A DNA stretch of 15,428 bases from Anoxynatronum sibiricum (lineage in GTDB: Bacteria > Bacillota > Clostridia > Peptostreptococcales > Tindalliaceae): the NCBI RefSeq assembly GCF_039414295.1, contig NZ_JBCITM010000032.1, forward strand, positions 1 to 15,428, given 5' to 3'. This document shows, piece by piece, positions 14,742-15,428 of the stretch. Position 1 is the stretch's first letter, and each line of letters starts with the position of its first letter. Position numbers and translations under genes: made by a program. The notes below the pieces were generated by a model, which had not been told where the DNA came from, searched no databases, and saw only the letters and a list, made by a program, of their open reading frames with translations.

Positions 14742-15428
14742 AAATACAATGAATGGCAATCAAAAATACAAAAAGTAATTGCCAGTACAAACCTTAAACA
14801 ATACCCTATTAAGTGACTAAGCTTTATAGGGGAGGAAAGGAAGTGCTGACAATTACTCAAGTCCATTATATCCGAGAATTGTTTTACGAGGAAGGTAAAA
14901 GTTACTCAGAAATAAGTTCCATGACTGGTAAGAATTATCGCACTGTCAAAAAATATATTGAAATGGAAGATTTCAACGAACAGTACCACCAGGCACTGCG
15001 ACCCAATAAATCAGATGTCTTAAGACCCATTATTCAAAAGTGGTTGCTGGAAGATCAATCAAGACACCGTAAGCAAAGACATACCGCCACCAGAATCTAT
15101 GACCGGCTAAAAACTGAGCATTCTGACCTTCTTGAAGTTTCAGATCGTACCGTAAGAAATATCGTCAAAGAAGAAAAAGAGAAAATCTATGGTTCCGGTA
15201 GTGCCTATTTGCAGCTTCACCATCCTGGTGGAGAAGCGCAGGTTGACTTTGGTACATTTGAAGCCTATGAAAACAATACACTGAAGAAGTTTCGCGAACT
15301 GATTCTCTCTTTTCCAAAATCAAATGCCGGGTTTGCTGTTGCCACAAAGAGCGAAACCAGAGAGGCACTTCTAGAAGGCTTGGCAGTCATTTTTAACTAC
15401 ATAGGCTGCGTGCCCCGATCCATTTGGT
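14720..15428 (+). mobile_element. IS21-family element, left part
   Basis: The IS1182-type coding sequence loses homology at about 14715-14720, and istA begins at 14843, so the left end lies near 14710-14720; TG dinucleotides at 14710 and 14720 are candidate first bases. The 120-bp leader has the repeat-rich look of IS21 ends: TGTATTT (14725-14731) with AAATACA (14742-14748), CAAAAATACA nearby (14761-14770), and GGCAAT (14755-14760) with ATTGCC (14778-14783). The right end and istB are outside the window. Confidence 0.7.
14843..15428 (+). CDS. istA: IS21-family transposase IstA, 3' end outside window
   Basis: The frame opens at GTG 14843, with GGAGG (14831-14835) 7 nt upstream, and stays open to the window end (195 codons). 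It starts MLTITQVHYIRELFYEEGKS, then SEISSMTGKNYRTVKKYI, the helix-turn-helix of IstA, followed by a second DNA-binding region (RHTATRIYDRLK, VSDRTVRNIVKE). The catalytic RNase H-like domain begins at GEAQVDFGTFEAY, whose Asp is the first acidic residue of the DDE triad; the other two lie beyond the end. IstA joins the element's ends to target DNA with help from the ATPase IstB, normally encoded just downstream. Confidence 0.88.
   Translation, partial: MLTITQVHYIRELFYEEGKSYSEISSMTGKNYRTVKKYIEMEDFNEQYHQALRPNKSDVLRPIIQKWLLEDQSRHRKQRHTATRIYDRLKTEHSDLLEVSDRTVRNIVKEEKEKIYGSGSAYLQLHHPGGEAQVDFGTFEAYENNTLKKFRELILSFPKSNAGFAVATKSETREALLEGLAVIFNYIGCVPRSIW

Noticed and set aside
1..15428. tRNA, rRNA or known riboswitch genes
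   Set aside because: No cloverleaf, rRNA segment or conserved riboswitch core was recognised on either strand by eye; a covariance-model search would be needed to exclude small RNAs.

Overview
The window looks like a chromosomal accessory region of a Gram-positive anaerobe, most likely of class Clostridia. The pointers are surface proteins with triple S-layer homology (SLH) domains, strong AAGGAG-type ribosome binding sites, SulP and CDF remnants of clostridial type, and a Nif11-like peptide precursor. This is inferred from protein style; there is no rRNA or other taxonomic marker.

Layout, left to right. (1) 3-2312: 3' part of a large SLH-anchored surface protein (cadherin-like domains, an InlB-type repeat, a conserved module, three SLH domains), ending in a strong terminator. 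(2) 2523-5538: a promoter with a PHO-box-like direct repeat, then a secreted 930-aa protein with six nearly identical 90-aa Ig-like repeats and a copper-amine-oxidase-N-like C-terminus, then a terminator. (3) 5704-7761: a short-chain dehydrogenase N-terminal scrap joined in frame to a compact topoisomerase III gene (topB). (4) 7875-8371: a SulP anion-transporter remnant on the minus strand. (5) 8386-9383: a compact transcription unit with an extended -10 promoter, a DUF6036-like nucleotidyltransferase-fold gene, an overlapping small helical protein and a terminator. (6) 9467-12731: a second copy of the PHO-box-like promoter and a 1053-aa SLH protein whose C-terminal half is paralogous to that of the first gene. 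(7) 12780-13303: minus-strand debris, namely a frameshifted CDF cation-efflux remnant abutting a truncated transposase N-terminus with tandem end repeats. (8) 13485-13980: an orphan Nif11-type RiPP precursor with a double-glycine leader, and its terminator. (9) 14100-15428: an IS1182-type transposase cut off at about residue 206 by the left end of an IS21-family element, whose istA runs off the window.

Two themes stand out. Surface-protein genes stay intact and carry internal repeats that appear to recombine. Two of them share a promoter core whose 7+4+7 direct repeat and 10-nt distance to the -10 match an OmpR/PhoB-type activator site, so they may be co-regulated, possibly by phosphate. Between them lie at least four truncated gene scraps (SDR, SulP, CDF, transposase) and nested insertion sequences, which marks this as a rearranging locus. 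The most novel candidates are the shared regulatory element on S-layer-type genes, the orphan Nif11 peptide with a Pro/Trp-rich core, the two-gene DUF6036 unit, and a topoisomerase III with an altered TOPRIM acidic motif.
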